A stretch of DNA of 64,000 nucleotides from Hyphomicrobiales bacterium (lineage in GTDB: Bacteria > Pseudomonadota > Alphaproteobacteria > Rhizobiales > Xanthobacteraceae), in NCBI GenBank assembly GCA_017305535.1, contig JAFKKN010000001.1, forward strand, positions 124,001-188,000, written 5' to 3'. Of the stretch, positions 38,325 to 47,433 are shown piece by piece. A model generated the notes under the pieces. It saw only the letters and a list, made by a program, of their open reading frames with translations, was not told the DNA's origin and did not search any database. Each line of letters opens with the position of its first letter. Within the stretch, counting starts at the first letter, position 1. The position numbers and the translations under genes are program-made.

Positions 38325-38349
38325 AACAGGCGGAACGAAAAGCTGCGGC

Positions 38350-38760
38350 TTATTGCCCCGGCGTCCAGGCCTGATAGTCGCCGGTCGCTTTGGGACGGCG
38401 ACCGCTGGCCAGTGTCGATCCCGACGGCCGGTGCGCCAGCGGCGTGCCGGTCAGGTTCGGCTGATGCGGCTTCTGCCATTCGCGCGGCTGGTAATTTTCC
38501 TTGGTCGGCGGCACGTCGACAGTGTGATGCAGCCAGCCGTGCCAATCCGGCCCGACGCGCGAGGCTTCGGCATAACCGTTGTAGACGACCCAACGCCGCT
38601 CGAAACCCAGTGTCGGATCGATCTTGCCGCCACGGGTGCGATAATAGCGGTTGCCCTCGGCATCCTCGCCGACCAGTTCGCCGAATCGCCAGGTCCACAA
38701 CTGAGTCCCGAACGTCTGGCTATTCCACCACGTAAAGAATTTGAGCAGAAACTGCTTCAT
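38350..38760 (-). CDS. NDUFA12-like complex I accessory subunit (17.2 kDa family)
   Basis: A 136-residue homologue of the mitochondrial B17.2/NDUFA12 subunit of NADH:ubiquinone oxidoreductase, present in alphaproteobacteria. Diagnostic stretches are GTQLWTWRFGELVGEDAEGN, YYRTRGG, RRWVVYNGYAEASRVGPDWHGWLHH and PPTKENY. It helps assemble or stabilise complex I on the cytoplasmic arm; that role is known from the mitochondrial protein. ATG 38760 (MKQFLLKFF) is preferred over 38769. In relatives it normally follows DUF2155 directly. Confidence 0.93.
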   Translation of the reverse strand: MKQFLLKFFTWWNSQTFGTQLWTWRFGELVGEDAEGNRYYRTRGGKIDPTLGFERRWVVYNGYAEASRVGPDWHGWLHHTVDVPPTKENYQPREWQKPHQPNLTGTPLAHRPSGSTLASGRRPKATGDYQAWTPGQ

Positions 38761-38985
38761 TACCGGCATCCGTCTCGCATTTCACCGCTTGATGCCACCT
38801 CACCGCTGGAATGTCCAGTTCGCCGCGGGCTTGTTCACCTTACTGAGAACGAGCCCCGGTTATCGCGAATTTGGCGCATTTCGTTCATCGGCGGTACATG
38901 AGTTCCCCCTCAGCGTGGCCTCACGGCAAACTGGAACAAAACCGGACGCGTCCGGTTGGATATCCGAGTGCAAATGGAGAGCGTT

Positions 38986-39594
38986 ATGAAGTTGAAGATC
39001 ATTGGCGCGGTGGCGGCCCTTGCAGTGGCGATGCCGCTTGCGACAGCGACGCCGAGCGCGGCGCAGGGCGCGTATGGCGGTGGCGGCGGCGCTGCTGCTG
39101 GCGGAGGTGGCGGCGGAGGCGGTGGTGGCGGCGGTGCAGCCATGGGAGGCGGCGGCGCTTATGGCGGCCGTGGTGGCGGTGGCGGCGCAGCCATCGGTGG
39201 TGGTGGCGGACGCGGCGGCGGCGGTCCGATTTACAGCGGCAGAGTCGGCGGCGGTGGCGGTGGTCACATCGGCGGTGGCGGACGTCCCGGCGGTGGCTGG
39301 CAAGGCGGCGGACGCCCCGGTGGCGGATGGCATGGTGGTCATCGTCACGGTCACGGCGGATTCTGGCCGGGCTTCGGCACGGGCGTGATCATCGGCGGCG
39401 CTCTCGGCGCACCCTACGGCTACGGTTATGGTCCGGGCTACTACGACGATGACTATTACTATGATGCGCCGGCCGTGACGGTCGCGCCGCCCGATGGCGA
39501 TTCCGTCGCGTACTGCCGGCAGCGCTTCAAGTCATATGATGTCCGGACGGGCACGTATCTCGGCTATGACGGTCTGCGTCATCCCTGCCCGTAA
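38986..39594 (+). CDS. BA14K-domain glycine-rich exported protein
   Basis: A 202-residue secreted protein. The signal peptide (KLKIIGAVAALAVAMPLATA...) is followed by about 100 residues of glycine-rich low complexity, including a long poly-Gly run, a His/Gly/Trp segment and a Tyr/Asp-rich segment (YGPGYYDDDYYYD). The C-terminal 30 residues (VAYCRQRFKSYDVRTGTYLG...RHPCP) are the BA14K signature, known from the Brucella immunoreactive 14-kDa protein with lectin-like behaviour. A surface or periplasmic location is likely. ATG 38986 has GGAGAG upstream. A terminator follows. Confidence 0.85.
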   Translation: MKLKIIGAVAALAVAMPLATATPSAAQGAYGGGGGAAAGGGGGGGGGGGGAAMGGGGAYGGRGGGGGAAIGGGGGRGGGGPIYSGRVGGGGGGHIGGGGRPGGGWQGGGRPGGGWHGGHRHGHGGFWPGFGTGVIIGGALGAPYGYGYGPGYYDDDYYYDAPAVTVAPPDGDSVAYCRQRFKSYDVRTGTYLGYDGLRHPCP

Positions 39595-39631
39595 CGCTTG
39601 CGGCGGTTAGTCGCGACGAAATGTTCGACCG

Positions 39632-39662
39632 AAGGGCGGTCCCGCGAGGGATCGCCCTTTTT
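39632..39662 (+). terminator. Rho-independent terminator after the BA14K gene
   Basis: AAGGGCGGTCCC (39632-39643) and GGGATCGCCCTT (39648-39659) pair with one G:U around a GCGA tetraloop and run into T's. It lies 38 bases after the BA14K stop. Confidence 0.9.
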
Positions 39663-39678
39663 GCATTTACCGAAACCT

Positions 39679-40578
39679 TCAGGAGCGCAACGCCATGGCG
39701 ACGCCGCCAAGCGTGATGACCAGCGCGCCGATTTCACGCAAGCCCAGCGGTTCATGCAGCATCGCCGCCGACGCCATGACGCCGACCACCGGCACCAGCA
39801 GCGAACCGATTGATGCTGTCGCAGCCGGCAACCGCTCCAGTGCGGCGAACCAGCACAGGTAGCAAAGGCAGAACTGGATCAACGTCATGTAGACGAGCGA
39901 GGCCCAGCCGACGCCGGACAGCGCGGCGACATCAGGCCGCTCGAGAGCAAGGCCGACGATCACTACGGGGACTGAGCCGAGCCACAACTGCCACGCCGCC
40001 AGCGACACCGGTGGCATCGCGAGCGGAAAGTGCTTGGTCAGTACCGTTCCGAGCGCGACGCAGATCGTGCCGAGAAAGACGAAAGCGATGCCGGGCCATT
40101 TGCCGAGACTCGCATCGATTCCGTTGCCACCGATCAGCACCGCGATGCCGCTCATCGCGATGGCTAGCCAAAATAAACGCTTGATCGTCAGACGCTCGCC
40201 GAGGATCGGCCACGCCAGCAACGCCGCCCATAATGGCAGTGAGATCGTGAGAATGGCCGCCTCGCCCGCGTTCAGCCACAACAGCGCCAGCCCCATGCAC
40301 GCGACCCACGACGTGATGGTCAGGATCGATACCAGCAGCAGCCGCAACCACAGATGACGCGGCACGCTGAGCCGCTGGCCGCTCCACAGCGCGAATATCG
40401 CCAACGCCAGGGCGCCTGCCGCCGCCGACAGTCCGCGTGACGACAGCGGCGGCCACTCCTGGAGCAGATGCTTCATGACGGGAAAGTTGATGCCCCAGCC
40501 GACAGCGGTTGCGACCAGCAACACGATGCCGACCGACGACAGCCCTGCCGTAGCGGATGACGAACGGATATCGGTCAT
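39679..40578 (-). CDS. EamA/DMT-family exporter, downstream tandem copy
   Basis: A 299-residue ten-helix inner-membrane protein with two EamA repeats. Landmarks are VATAVGWGINFPVMKHLLQEWPP, LLAWPILGERLTIKRL and the C-terminal VVGVMASAAMLHEPLGLRE. It is clearly paralogous to the next upstream gene (40643-41542) and to the exporter at 51837-52736, all of which share the WGxNxPVxK opening and the WPxLGER motif. The substrate is unknown. ATG 40578 is chosen; the upstream frame has no support. It lies 64 bases downstream of its paralogue. Confidence 0.88.
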   Translation of the reverse strand: MTDIRSSSATAGLSSVGIVLLVATAVGWGINFPVMKHLLQEWPPLSSRGLSAAAGALALAIFALWSGQRLSVPRHLWLRLLLVSILTITSWVACMGLALLWLNAGEAAILTISLPLWAALLAWPILGERLTIKRLFWLAIAMSGIAVLIGGNGIDASLGKWPGIAFVFLGTICVALGTVLTKHFPLAMPPVSLAAWQLWLGSVPVVIVGLALERPDVAALSGVGWASLVYMTLIQFCLCYLCWFAALERLPAATASIGSLLVPVVGVMASAAMLHEPLGLREIGALVITLGGVAMALRS

Positions 40579-40642
40579 GCGCACAACATCCCATGGATAC
40601 GCGAGAAAGCCATCACACCCGATTGTCTGGCTTGGTTGCGGA

Positions 40643-41542
40643 TCAGGATCGTGTCGCCAGCAACACACCCGACAACGTCAGCAACAGCGCGACGATCTGG
40701 ATCGGACCGATCGGCTCGTGCAGTGCGATAGCCGAGGCCACGACGCCGAACACCGGCACCGCCATGGTGCCGATCGCCGCCACCGACGCGGGCAACCGCT
40801 CGAGCGCGGCGAACCACGCCACATAGGCCACGCAGAACTGGATGACGGTGCTGTAGGCCAGCGCCCACCACCCCACCGTCGTCACCGCGCCGAAGTCCGC
40901 CGTTTCGATCGCGAGACCAACAAGCCCTACAGGCAGGCAGCCGACGCCGATCTGCCAGGTTGCGGACGCCATCGGCGGCAGTGTCAGCGGCCACTTCTTC
41001 GACAGCACGGCACCGAGCGCGAAGGCGATCGATCCGCCGAGCACCATGGCAAACCCGCCGAGTTTCGCCGGTGTGACGTGGAGGCCGTCGCCACCGAGCA
41101 GGATCGTCAGGCCGCCGAACGCGACGACAATGGCCATAACCCGCCGCACGGTCGGCCGCTCGCCGAGGATCGGCCACGCCAGCAGCGACGCCCACACCGG
41201 CATCATGTAGGCCACCATCGACGCCTCGCCCGCCGGCAGCCACAACAGCGCGATTCCCATCAGCGCCATCCAGCAGGTGACATTGAGGAAGGCGTAGAGA
41301 CACAACCGCGGCCACATCTCGACGGGAACGCGCAGGCTTTGTCGCCGTCCCAGCACCACCACGGCCAGAAGCAACGCGCCGGCAATGCCGGTAACGCCCC
41401 GCAGGGTCAGCGGAGGCAATTCGCTCAGCAGATATTTCGTGACCGGCCAGTTCAGGCCCCAGCCGATCGACGTCGTGGCCAGGAAGAACAGGCCTGCTGG
41501 CGTGATTCGCGACGCCGGGGATGCAATCGATGAGGCTGTCAT
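40643..41542 (-). CDS. EamA/DMT-family exporter, upstream tandem copy
   Basis: A 299-residue protein with the same ten-helix double-EamA plan: TTSIGWGLNWPVTKYLLSEL, LLAWPILGERPTVRRV, then VFGVVASAIALHEPIGPIQI. It is the same length as its neighbour and closely similar throughout, so the pair arose by tandem duplication. The likely role is efflux of a small metabolite such as an amino acid, known for the family but not shown here. The promoter should lie in the 41.54-42.2 kb intergenic region, divergent from nrdJ. Confidence 0.88.
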   Translation of the reverse strand: MTASSIASPASRITPAGLFFLATTSIGWGLNWPVTKYLLSELPPLTLRGVTGIAGALLLAVVVLGRRQSLRVPVEMWPRLCLYAFLNVTCWMALMGIALLWLPAGEASMVAYMMPVWASLLAWPILGERPTVRRVMAIVVAFGGLTILLGGDGLHVTPAKLGGFAMVLGGSIAFALGAVLSKKWPLTLPPMASATWQIGVGCLPVGLVGLAIETADFGAVTTVGWWALAYSTVIQFCVAYVAWFAALERLPASVAAIGTMAVPVFGVVASAIALHEPIGPIQIVALLLTLSGVLLATRS

Positions 41543-42224
41543 GAGGAATCAAAACCGGGTGAGTCGGGGCGGCACCATGCCTGCTCTTGATGCATCCGAC
41601 CATCGCCAAAGCCGCATGATGGGTAGATGCGCGACGGCATCTCCCCGAGTCGTCCGGACGCAACCCCAACGCGACAAAAAATACTCCCCCTGTGAACAGC
41701 GGGATCAGCGTGCGAAGGAGCCGCGCAGCAAAGTTTTTTGCCTTCCGAATCCGTGAGGACTCACCGATACTTGAGCCTGATCAACGGTGCTTGAAGCCCC
41801 TTGGTTATCCCCTCTTTCCACCATATTTAGTGTTTCGTTGAGGAATGAATACTAATCCTTGACGGACCCAAGGGAGTTGCCTTAGCTTTCGATCCGCTCG
41901 GCGCGAATGTGTTTGTGTCACGCCGGGTCTCCCTCAAGGGTTCCAGATCGGACACTCCGTTCACCAGCCGTGGTGGCGGGGCAACGAGGGTATTTGCCTT
42001 CGTCAGAAGGCACATCGGGGAAGATGAAAACGGGCCGAAATGGCTCAAATCGCAGTGTGGGGCGTTAGAGCATTATCGGTCGCGGGGTTATCCTCCGCCC
42101 GCTCATGCTCCTGAGGACAATACGGCCGGCACCACCGGCCACGCTGCGGACCGAAAAGGTTCGCGAGGTTTCATCGCCGGCTTCGCCTCGACGCGATTCC
42201 GGTTCAGAACGGGGCACGACAAGA
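41543..42224. other. 682-base divergent intergenic region upstream of nrdJ
   Basis: This region separates the EamA gene from nrdJ. It holds a NrdR-box-like palindrome (41818-41833) and a TTGACG -35-like element at 41859 with a weak -10 about 17 bases on. If that promoter is used, the nrdJ leader is over 300 bases long. I looked for a cobalamin-riboswitch B12 box and did not recognise one. Short frames here have no ribosome sites or recognisable products. Confidence 0.5.
41818..41833 (+). promoter_or_regulatory. Possible NrdR box upstream of nrdJ
   Basis: CCACCATATTTAGTGT matches 13 of 16 positions of the NrdR consensus as I recall it (acaCwAtATaTwGtgt). NrdR is the ATP/dATP-sensing repressor of ribonucleotide reductase genes. 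NrdR boxes usually come in pairs about three helical turns apart, and I could not find the partner, so this is tentative. Confidence 0.3.
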
Positions 42225-45200
42225 ATGCAGATCGAGCGACGCTATACCAAGGATGGTCAGTCTCCCTACGCGGACACCGAGTTTCGATTGACCACCAGCG
42301 AGATCCGCAACCCGGACGGATCGGTGGTGTTTCGGCTCGACAATGTCGAGGTGCCGGAGTTCTGGTCGCAGGTCGCCTCCGACGTTCTCGCGCAGAAGTA
42401 TTTCCGCAAGGCCGGCGTCGCCGCGCGTTTGAAGAAGGTCGAGGAAGAGACCGTGCCGTCGTGGCTGTGGCGTTCGGTGCCCGACACCGAGGCGCTGGCC
42501 ACCCTGCCCGAGGCCGAGCGCTTCATCGGCGAGACTTCGTCGAAGCAGGTGTTCGATCGGCTCAGTGGCTGCTGGACCTATTGGGGCTGGAAGGGCGGCT
42601 ACTTCACCAGCGAGGACGACGCCCGCGCCTTCCATGACGAACTGCGCTACATGCTGGCGCAGCAGATGGTCGCGCCGAACTCGCCGCAGTGGTTCAACAC
42701 CGGACTTCATTGGGCCTACGGCATCGACGGTCCCGGCCAGGGCCACTACTACGTCGACTTCAAGACCGGCAAGATGGTCAAATCGAAGTCGGCCTATGAG
42801 CATCCGCAGCCGCACGCCTGCTTCATCCAGGGCATCGAGGACGACCTCGTCAACGAGGGCGGCATCATGGACCTGTGGGTGCGCGAGGCGCGCCTGTTCA
42901 AATACGGCTCCGGCACCGGCTCCAACTTCTCGCGCCTGCGCGGCGAAGGCGAGCGCCTGTCGGGTGGCGGCCGCTCGTCCGGCCTGATGAGCTTCCTCAA
43001 GATCGGCGACCGCGCGGCGGGCGCCATCAAGAGCGGAGGCACCACGCGCCGCGCCGCCAAGATGGTGGTGGTCGACGCCGATCATCCGGACATCGAGACC
43101 TACATCGACTGGAAGGTGCGCGAGGAGCAGAAGGTCGCGGCGCTGGTCACCGGCTCCAAGATCAACCAGAAGCACCTCAAGGCGGTGATGCGCGCCTGCG
43201 TCAACTGCGAGGGCTCGGGCGACGACTGCTTCGTGCCGGAGAAGAACCCGGCGCTGCGCCGCGAGATCAAGCTCGCCCGCCGCGCGCTGGTGCCCGACAA
43301 CTACATCAAGCGCGTCATCCAGTTCGCCAGGCAAGGCTACAAGGACATCGACTTCCCGATCTACGACACCGATTGGGATAGCGAGGCCTACCTCACCGTC
43401 TCCGGCCAGAACTCCAACAACTCGGTCTCGCTGAAGGACGACTTCCTCCGCGCGGTGGAAACCGACGGCGACTGGAATCTGATCGGCCGCACCACCGGCA
43501 AGGTGACGAAGACGTTGAAGGCGCGCGACCTGTGGGAGAAGATCGGCCACGCCGCCTGGGCTTCCGCCGATCCCGGCCTGCACTTCAACACCACGATGAA
43601 CGACTGGCACACCTGCAAGGCGTCCGGCGACATCCGCGCGTCCAATCCGTGCTCGGAATACATGTTCCTCGACGACACGGCGTGCAATCTGGCCTCCGCC
43701 AACCTCCTGACGTTCTACAGCACCACCACGCGCCAGTTCGACGTGCATGCCTACGAGCATCTGTGCCGGCTGTGGACCTTGGTGCTCGAAATCTCCGTGA
43801 TGATGGCGCAATTCCCGTCGAAGCAGATCGCGGAGCTCTCCTACGAATTCCGAACGCTCGGCCTCGGCTTCGCCAACATCGGCGGCCTGCTGATGACCAT
43901 GGGCCTGTCCTATGACTCGAAGGAAGGCCGCGCGCTATGCGGCGCGCTCACCGCGGTGATGACCGGCGTGTCCTATGCGACCTCCGCCGAGATCGCCAAG
44001 GAGCTCGGCCCCTTCCCCGGCTACAAGAAGAACGCGAGCCACATGCTGCGCGTGATCCGCAACCATCGCCGCGCCGCGCACGGCCATGCCGACGGTTATG
44101 AATCGCTCGCGGTCAATCCGGTGCCGCTCGATCACGCCTCCTGCCCGCAGGCCGACATCGTCGCGCGCGCGAAACTCGCGTGGGACAATGCGCTCAGCCT
44201 CGGCGAGCAGCACGGCTATCGCAACGCGCAGACCACGGTGGTGGCGCCGACCGGCACCATCGGCCTCGTCATGGACTGCGACACCACCGGCATCGAGCCC
44301 GACTTCGCGCTGGTGAAATTCAAGAAGCTTGCCGGCGGCGGCTACTGGAAGATCATCAACCGCGCCGTGCCGGAAGCGCTGCGCCGTCTCGGCTATCGCG
44401 AGAGCGAGATCGCGGAGATCGAAGCCTATGCGGTCGGTCACGGCTCGCTGTCCAACGCGCCGGGCGTCAACGCCTCGACGCTGCGCGCCAAGGGCTTCAC
44501 CGACGAAGCGCTGGCCAAGATCGAGAAGGCGTTGCCGACCGCGTTCGACATCAAGTTCGCCTTCAACAAGTGGACCTTGGGCGAAGACTTCATCCTTGCC
44601 AACCTCCACGTCGATGCAGAACAGCTCGCCGCCCCCGGCTTCGACCTGCTCGCCGTGATCGGCTTCACCAAGGCCGAGATCGAGGCCGCGAACGTCCACA
44701 TCTGCGGCGCGATGACGGTGGAAGGCGCGCCGCATCTCAAGGCCGAGCACTACGCGGTGTTCGACTGCGCCAATCCGTGCGGCAAGGTCGGCAAGCGTTA
44801 TCTCTCGGTCGAGAGCCACATCCGCATGATGGCGGCGTCGCAGCCGTTCATCTCGGGCGCGATCTCGAAGACCATCAACATGCCCAACGACGCCACGGTG
44901 GAGGACTGCAAGTCCGCTTACCTGTTGTCGTGGAAGCTCGCGCTGAAGGCCAACGCGCTCTATCGCGACGGCTCGAAGCTGTCGCAGCCGCTCAACTCGC
45001 AGCTCATCGCCGATGACGACGACGAGGACGACGCGCTGGAGGCGCTGCTCGACAAGCCGATGGCGGCGCGCACCACGCAGGTCGCGGAAAAGGTCGTCGA
45101 GAAGCTGGTGGAGCGCATCGTCGTGCTGCGCGAGCGCGAGAAGATGCCGGATCGCCGCAAGGGCTATACGCAGAAGGCGGTGGTCGGCGGCCACAAGGTC

Positions 45201-45983
45201 TATGTCCGCACCGGCGAATACGACGACGGCCGGCTCGGCGAGATCTTCATCGACATGCATAAGGAAGGCGCGGCGCTGCGCTCCTTCATCAACAACTTCG
45301 CCATCGCGGTGTCGCTCGGCCTGCAATACGGCGTGCCGCTGGAGGAGTATGTCGACGCCTTCACCTTCACTCGCTTCGAGCCCGCCGGGCCGGTGCAGGG
45401 CAACGACTCGATCAAGTACGCGACCTCGATCCTCGACTACGTGTTCCGCGAACTCGCGGTGAGCTACATGGGCCGCTACGACCTCGCCCATGTCGATCCG
45501 AGCGAGACCGGCTTCGACGCGCTCGGCAAGGGCGTCGCCGAAGGCAAGACGCCGGAAGGTTCGCCCCCGCCGGCGATGAAGTACCTATCGAAGGGCCTCA
45601 CCCGCTCGCGCACCGACAACCTGGTGATGATGCGCGCGGCTCCGACTTCGCACGAAGGCGGCGCGCATAATGCAACAGGGAACGCGGCGGCCAGCAACGT
45701 CACCGCGCTCGCCACCTCGCGCGCGGGCGATGCCGCCACCGCGCTGAAAGCCGAACTGGTCGAGCCGCAACTCTCGCCCACCGAAAAGCTCGAAGCGCAA
45801 GCCTGGAGTAAAGCCGGCACCGCCGCCGCAACCGCCGCGCCGACCAAAGCCGAACGCCGCGCCGAAGCCAAAGCCAAAGGCTACGAAGGCGAGATGTGCT
45901 CCGAATGCGGCAACTTCACCCTCGTCCGCAACGGGACCTGCATGAAGTGCGATACGTGCGGGTCCACGACGGGGTGTTCGTGA
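42225..45983 (+). CDS. nrdJ: Vitamin B12-dependent (class II) ribonucleoside-diphosphate reductase
   Basis: A 1252-residue adenosylcobalamin enzyme that makes deoxyribonucleotides with or without oxygen. The N-terminus [15 protein letters not shown] is followed by the reductase barrel with the active-site loop [18 protein letters not shown], the finger region [16 protein letters not shown], and [25 protein letters not shown]-like region ([20 protein letters not shown]) and an Ala/Thr-rich linker precede a C-terminal zinc-ribbon-like tail with a CxxC redox pair ([20 protein letters not shown]). ATG 42225 is the family start; the frame is open upstream without support. Length fits the long alphaproteobacterial form. 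A terminator lies 30 bases after the stop. Confidence 0.96.
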   Translation: MQIERRYTKDGQSPYADTEFRLTTSEIRNPDGSVVFRLDNVEVPEFWSQVASDVLAQKYFRKAGVAARLKKVEEETVPSWLWRSVPDTEALATLPEAERFIGETSSKQVFDRLSGCWTYWGWKGGYFTSEDDARAFHDELRYMLAQQMVAPNSPQWFNTGLHWAYGIDGPGQGHYYVDFKTGKMVKSKSAYEHPQPHACFIQGIEDDLVNEGGIMDLWVREARLFKYGSGTGSNFSRLRGEGERLSGGGRSSGLMSFLKIGDRAAGAIKSGGTTRRAAKMVVVDADHPDIETYIDWKVREEQKVAALVTGSKINQKHLKAVMRACVNCEGSGDDCFVPEKNPALRREIKLARRALVPDNYIKRVIQFARQGYKDIDFPIYDTDWDSEAYLTVSGQNSNNSVSLKDDFLRAVETDGDWNLIGRTTGKVTKTLKARDLWEKIGHAAWASADPGLHFNTTMNDWHTCKASGDIRASNPCSEYMFLDDTACNLASANLLTFYSTTTRQFDVHAYEHLCRLWTLVLEISVMMAQFPSKQIAELSYEFRTLGLGFANIGGLLMTMGLSYDSKEGRALCGALTAVMTGVSYATSAEIAKELGPFPGYKKNASHMLRVIRNHRRAAHGHADGYESLAVNPVPLDHASCPQADIVARAKLAWDNALSLGEQHGYRNAQTTVVAPTGTIGLVMDCDTTGIEPDFALVKFKKLAGGGYWKIINRAVPEALRRLGYRESEIAEIEAYAVGHGSLSNAPGVNASTLRAKGFTDEALAKIEKALPTAFDIKFAFNKWTLGEDFILANLHVDAEQLAAPGFDLLAVIGFTKAEIEAANVHICGAMTVEGAPHLKAEHYAVFDCANPCGKVGKRYLSVESHIRMMAASQPFISGAISKTINMPNDATVEDCKSAYLLSWKLALKANALYRDGSKLSQPLNSQLIADDDDEDDALEALLDKPMAARTTQVAEKVVEKLVERIVVLREREKMPDRRKGYTQKAVVGGHKVYVRTGEYDDGRLGEIFIDMHKEGAALRSFINNFAIAVSLGLQYGVPLEEYVDAFTFTRFEPAGPVQGNDSIKYATSILDYVFRELAVSYMGRYDLAHVDPSETGFDALGKGVAEGKTPEGSPPPAMKYLSKGLTRSRTDNLVMMRAAPTSHEGGAHNATGNAAASNVTALATSRAGDAATALKAELVEPQLSPTEKLEAQAWSKAGTAAATAAPTKAERRAEAKAKGYEGEMCSECGNFTLVRNGTCMKCDTCGSTTGCS

Positions 45984-46012
45984 AGGTTGGTAATTTGATT
46001 TCAAGCAAAGTT

Positions 46013-46043
46013 AGACGGCCGCTTGAAAGAGCGGTCGTCTTTT
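46013..46043 (+). terminator. Rho-independent terminator after nrdJ
   Basis: AGACGGCCGCT and AGCGGTCGTCT form an 11-bp stem with one G:U around a TGAAAG loop, followed by TTTT. It separates nrdJ from the AT-rich gene that starts 29 bases later. Confidence 0.85.
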
Positions 46044-46071
46044 CAAGGACCTATTGGAGGCAACTACGAAA

Positions 46072-47166
46072 TTGACCATCCATAAATCTAAAATGGATTG
46101 GCTTGAGGAGATGGTGCCGAAGCACAATAGGTTGACTTCTGCAATCGAACCTCTCTTGAAGAGCTTGCTTGCTACCAAAGGTATCGACTTCCTGAACGTT
46201 CAAGGACGCACAAAGTCTGAAAAATCTATACTTGAGAAATGCGATCGAAAAAATTACAGCGATCCGGCGAAGCAGCTAACCGATATTTCTGGCATAAGAA
46301 TTATCACTTTCCTAGAAAGCCAAGTAAAAGAGATTGTTGATCTGGTTAGATCAAATTTTGATATTGATGAAGAGAATAGCTTAGATCGGGATGAGATTCT
46401 TGGGTCCGATCGTATGGGATATCGATCGTCTCATTTCATTTGCACCTTGAGCAACTCTCGCGAGACACTTCCTGAATACGAAGGTCTTCAAGGACTAAAA
46501 TTTGAACTTCAGATACGAACGGTGCTTCAGCATGCTTGGGCTGAACTTGCCCATGATCGCTCGTTTAAACTGGGACTAGAACTGCCTAGACAAATCCAAC
46601 GGAAGTTAAATCTCTACTCAGGTATGCTTGAGATTGTTGATTCTGCCTTCGATGAGATAGCTCAAGAAGTTGACGAGTACCGCTCATCACTAAATGAGCG
46701 ACACGTTGATCAGATATGGGAAGCAGACATTAATTCTATCTCTCTTGAGCAATATCTCAACGAGGTATCCAAAAATCAAAACATAAAGCTCACCAAGATG
46801 GAGGTGCCGACCGAAGTAATAGAAGAGCTAAGAAGATTTGGATTGGAAACCATCGGCGACCTAGCTCGGATTAGCACTCCGAAGCTCATGACGGAGATCA
46901 CCGATCGAACTACGACGGCGACCGGCCTGCTTCGCGACATAATGATGCTAGATGACCTCGACAAATACTTCTCAAAGAAGCCTGCTTGGGGCGTAATCGC
47001 GCTTGCTGAAAGCAAACCTCTTGTTTTGAAATATGGTCCGGAGAAGCTCGCCCGCCACTTGAATAATTGGGATATTCATCTACTAGTTGACGATGATATT
47101 TGGGTGAGAAATTATGGAGACATGATTTCTGCTTTTAAAAAACTAATGTCACCAACTCGCAGATAG
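46072..47166 (+). CDS. Stand-alone RelA/SpoT-domain nucleotide (alarmone) synthetase, AT-rich
   Basis: A 364-residue protein with a RelA/SpoT synthetase domain at residues ~15-190. Motifs are GRTKSEKSILEKC (ATP loop), DISGIRIITF, the G-loop GYRSSHF with the stacking Tyr, and the catalytic Glu in FELQIRTVLQHAWAELAHD. There is no HD hydrolase, TGS or ACT domain, so it is a synthetase-only type. The C-terminal ~150 residues include ELRRFGLETIGDLARI, which resembles the helix-hairpin of the RNA polymerase alpha C-terminal domain. Start: GGAGG (46056-46060) points to TTG 46072; ATG 46093 has no ribosome site. Base composition is far more AT-rich than the neighbours, with codons such as TTA and ATA, so transfer is likely. 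No antitoxin-like partner is visible. Confidence 0.85.
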   Translation: MTIHKSKMDWLEEMVPKHNRLTSAIEPLLKSLLATKGIDFLNVQGRTKSEKSILEKCDRKNYSDPAKQLTDISGIRIITFLESQVKEIVDLVRSNFDIDEENSLDRDEILGSDRMGYRSSHFICTLSNSRETLPEYEGLQGLKFELQIRTVLQHAWAELAHDRSFKLGLELPRQIQRKLNLYSGMLEIVDSAFDEIAQEVDEYRSSLNERHVDQIWEADINSISLEQYLNEVSKNQNIKLTKMEVPTEVIEELRRFGLETIGDLARISTPKLMTEITDRTTTATGLLRDIMMLDDLDKYFSKKPAWGVIALAESKPLVLKYGPEKLARHLNNWDIHLLVDDDIWVRNYGDMISAFKKLMSPTRR

Positions 47167-47247
47167 TAGTGAACTATCCGTTATCACCCAAGATAAATGA
47201 CAGAGACGAATCTCCCCGGCTTTCCACGATCAATTGCCCGCACTTCC

Positions 47248-47433
47248 TCAAAATCGGTATCTGTATCGCTTCGTGCTCACTCTTCCGCTATTGGCGAGTT
47301 TGAATAAGAGGCCGAGCTCGCACGGACAGTAAAGTTCGTCGTCGAACCATGATGGTGGGGAGTTGTTCAGCGGCCGCTTATAGCCAAGCGGAAAGCCGTG
47401 CTGCGCGGACAAACATTTCCGCCCCCGCCTCAC
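47248..47433 (-). pseudogene. Relic of the small secreted-protein gene found intact at 48606-48965
   Basis: This minus-strand frame reads QHGFPLGYKRPLNNSPPSWF where the intact neighbour reads NYGFLPGYEQPLNNAAPLFK. The DNA also matches (GTTGTTCAGCGG and ATAGCC are shared in order, roughly three quarters identical over about 40 bases around 47363-47405). It lacks the signal peptide and the Tyr/Trp-rich C-terminus, so it is a broken copy. Between it and the RelA/SpoT gene (47167-47247) I see no gene. Confidence 0.5.

Noticed and set aside
41827-42048. 73-codon minus-strand frame upstream of nrdJ
   Set aside because: No ribosome site, no recognisable protein, and it overlaps the probable nrdJ leader.
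41543-42224. Cobalamin riboswitch upstream of nrdJ
   Set aside because: Considered because NrdJ uses B12, but no B12-box or matching stem arrangement was recognised; an Rfam scan would be decisive.
42204-45491. Two long minus-strand frames of 535 and 518 codons
   Set aside because: Both are antisense to nrdJ, which is unambiguous; GC-rich third positions create open antisense frames.
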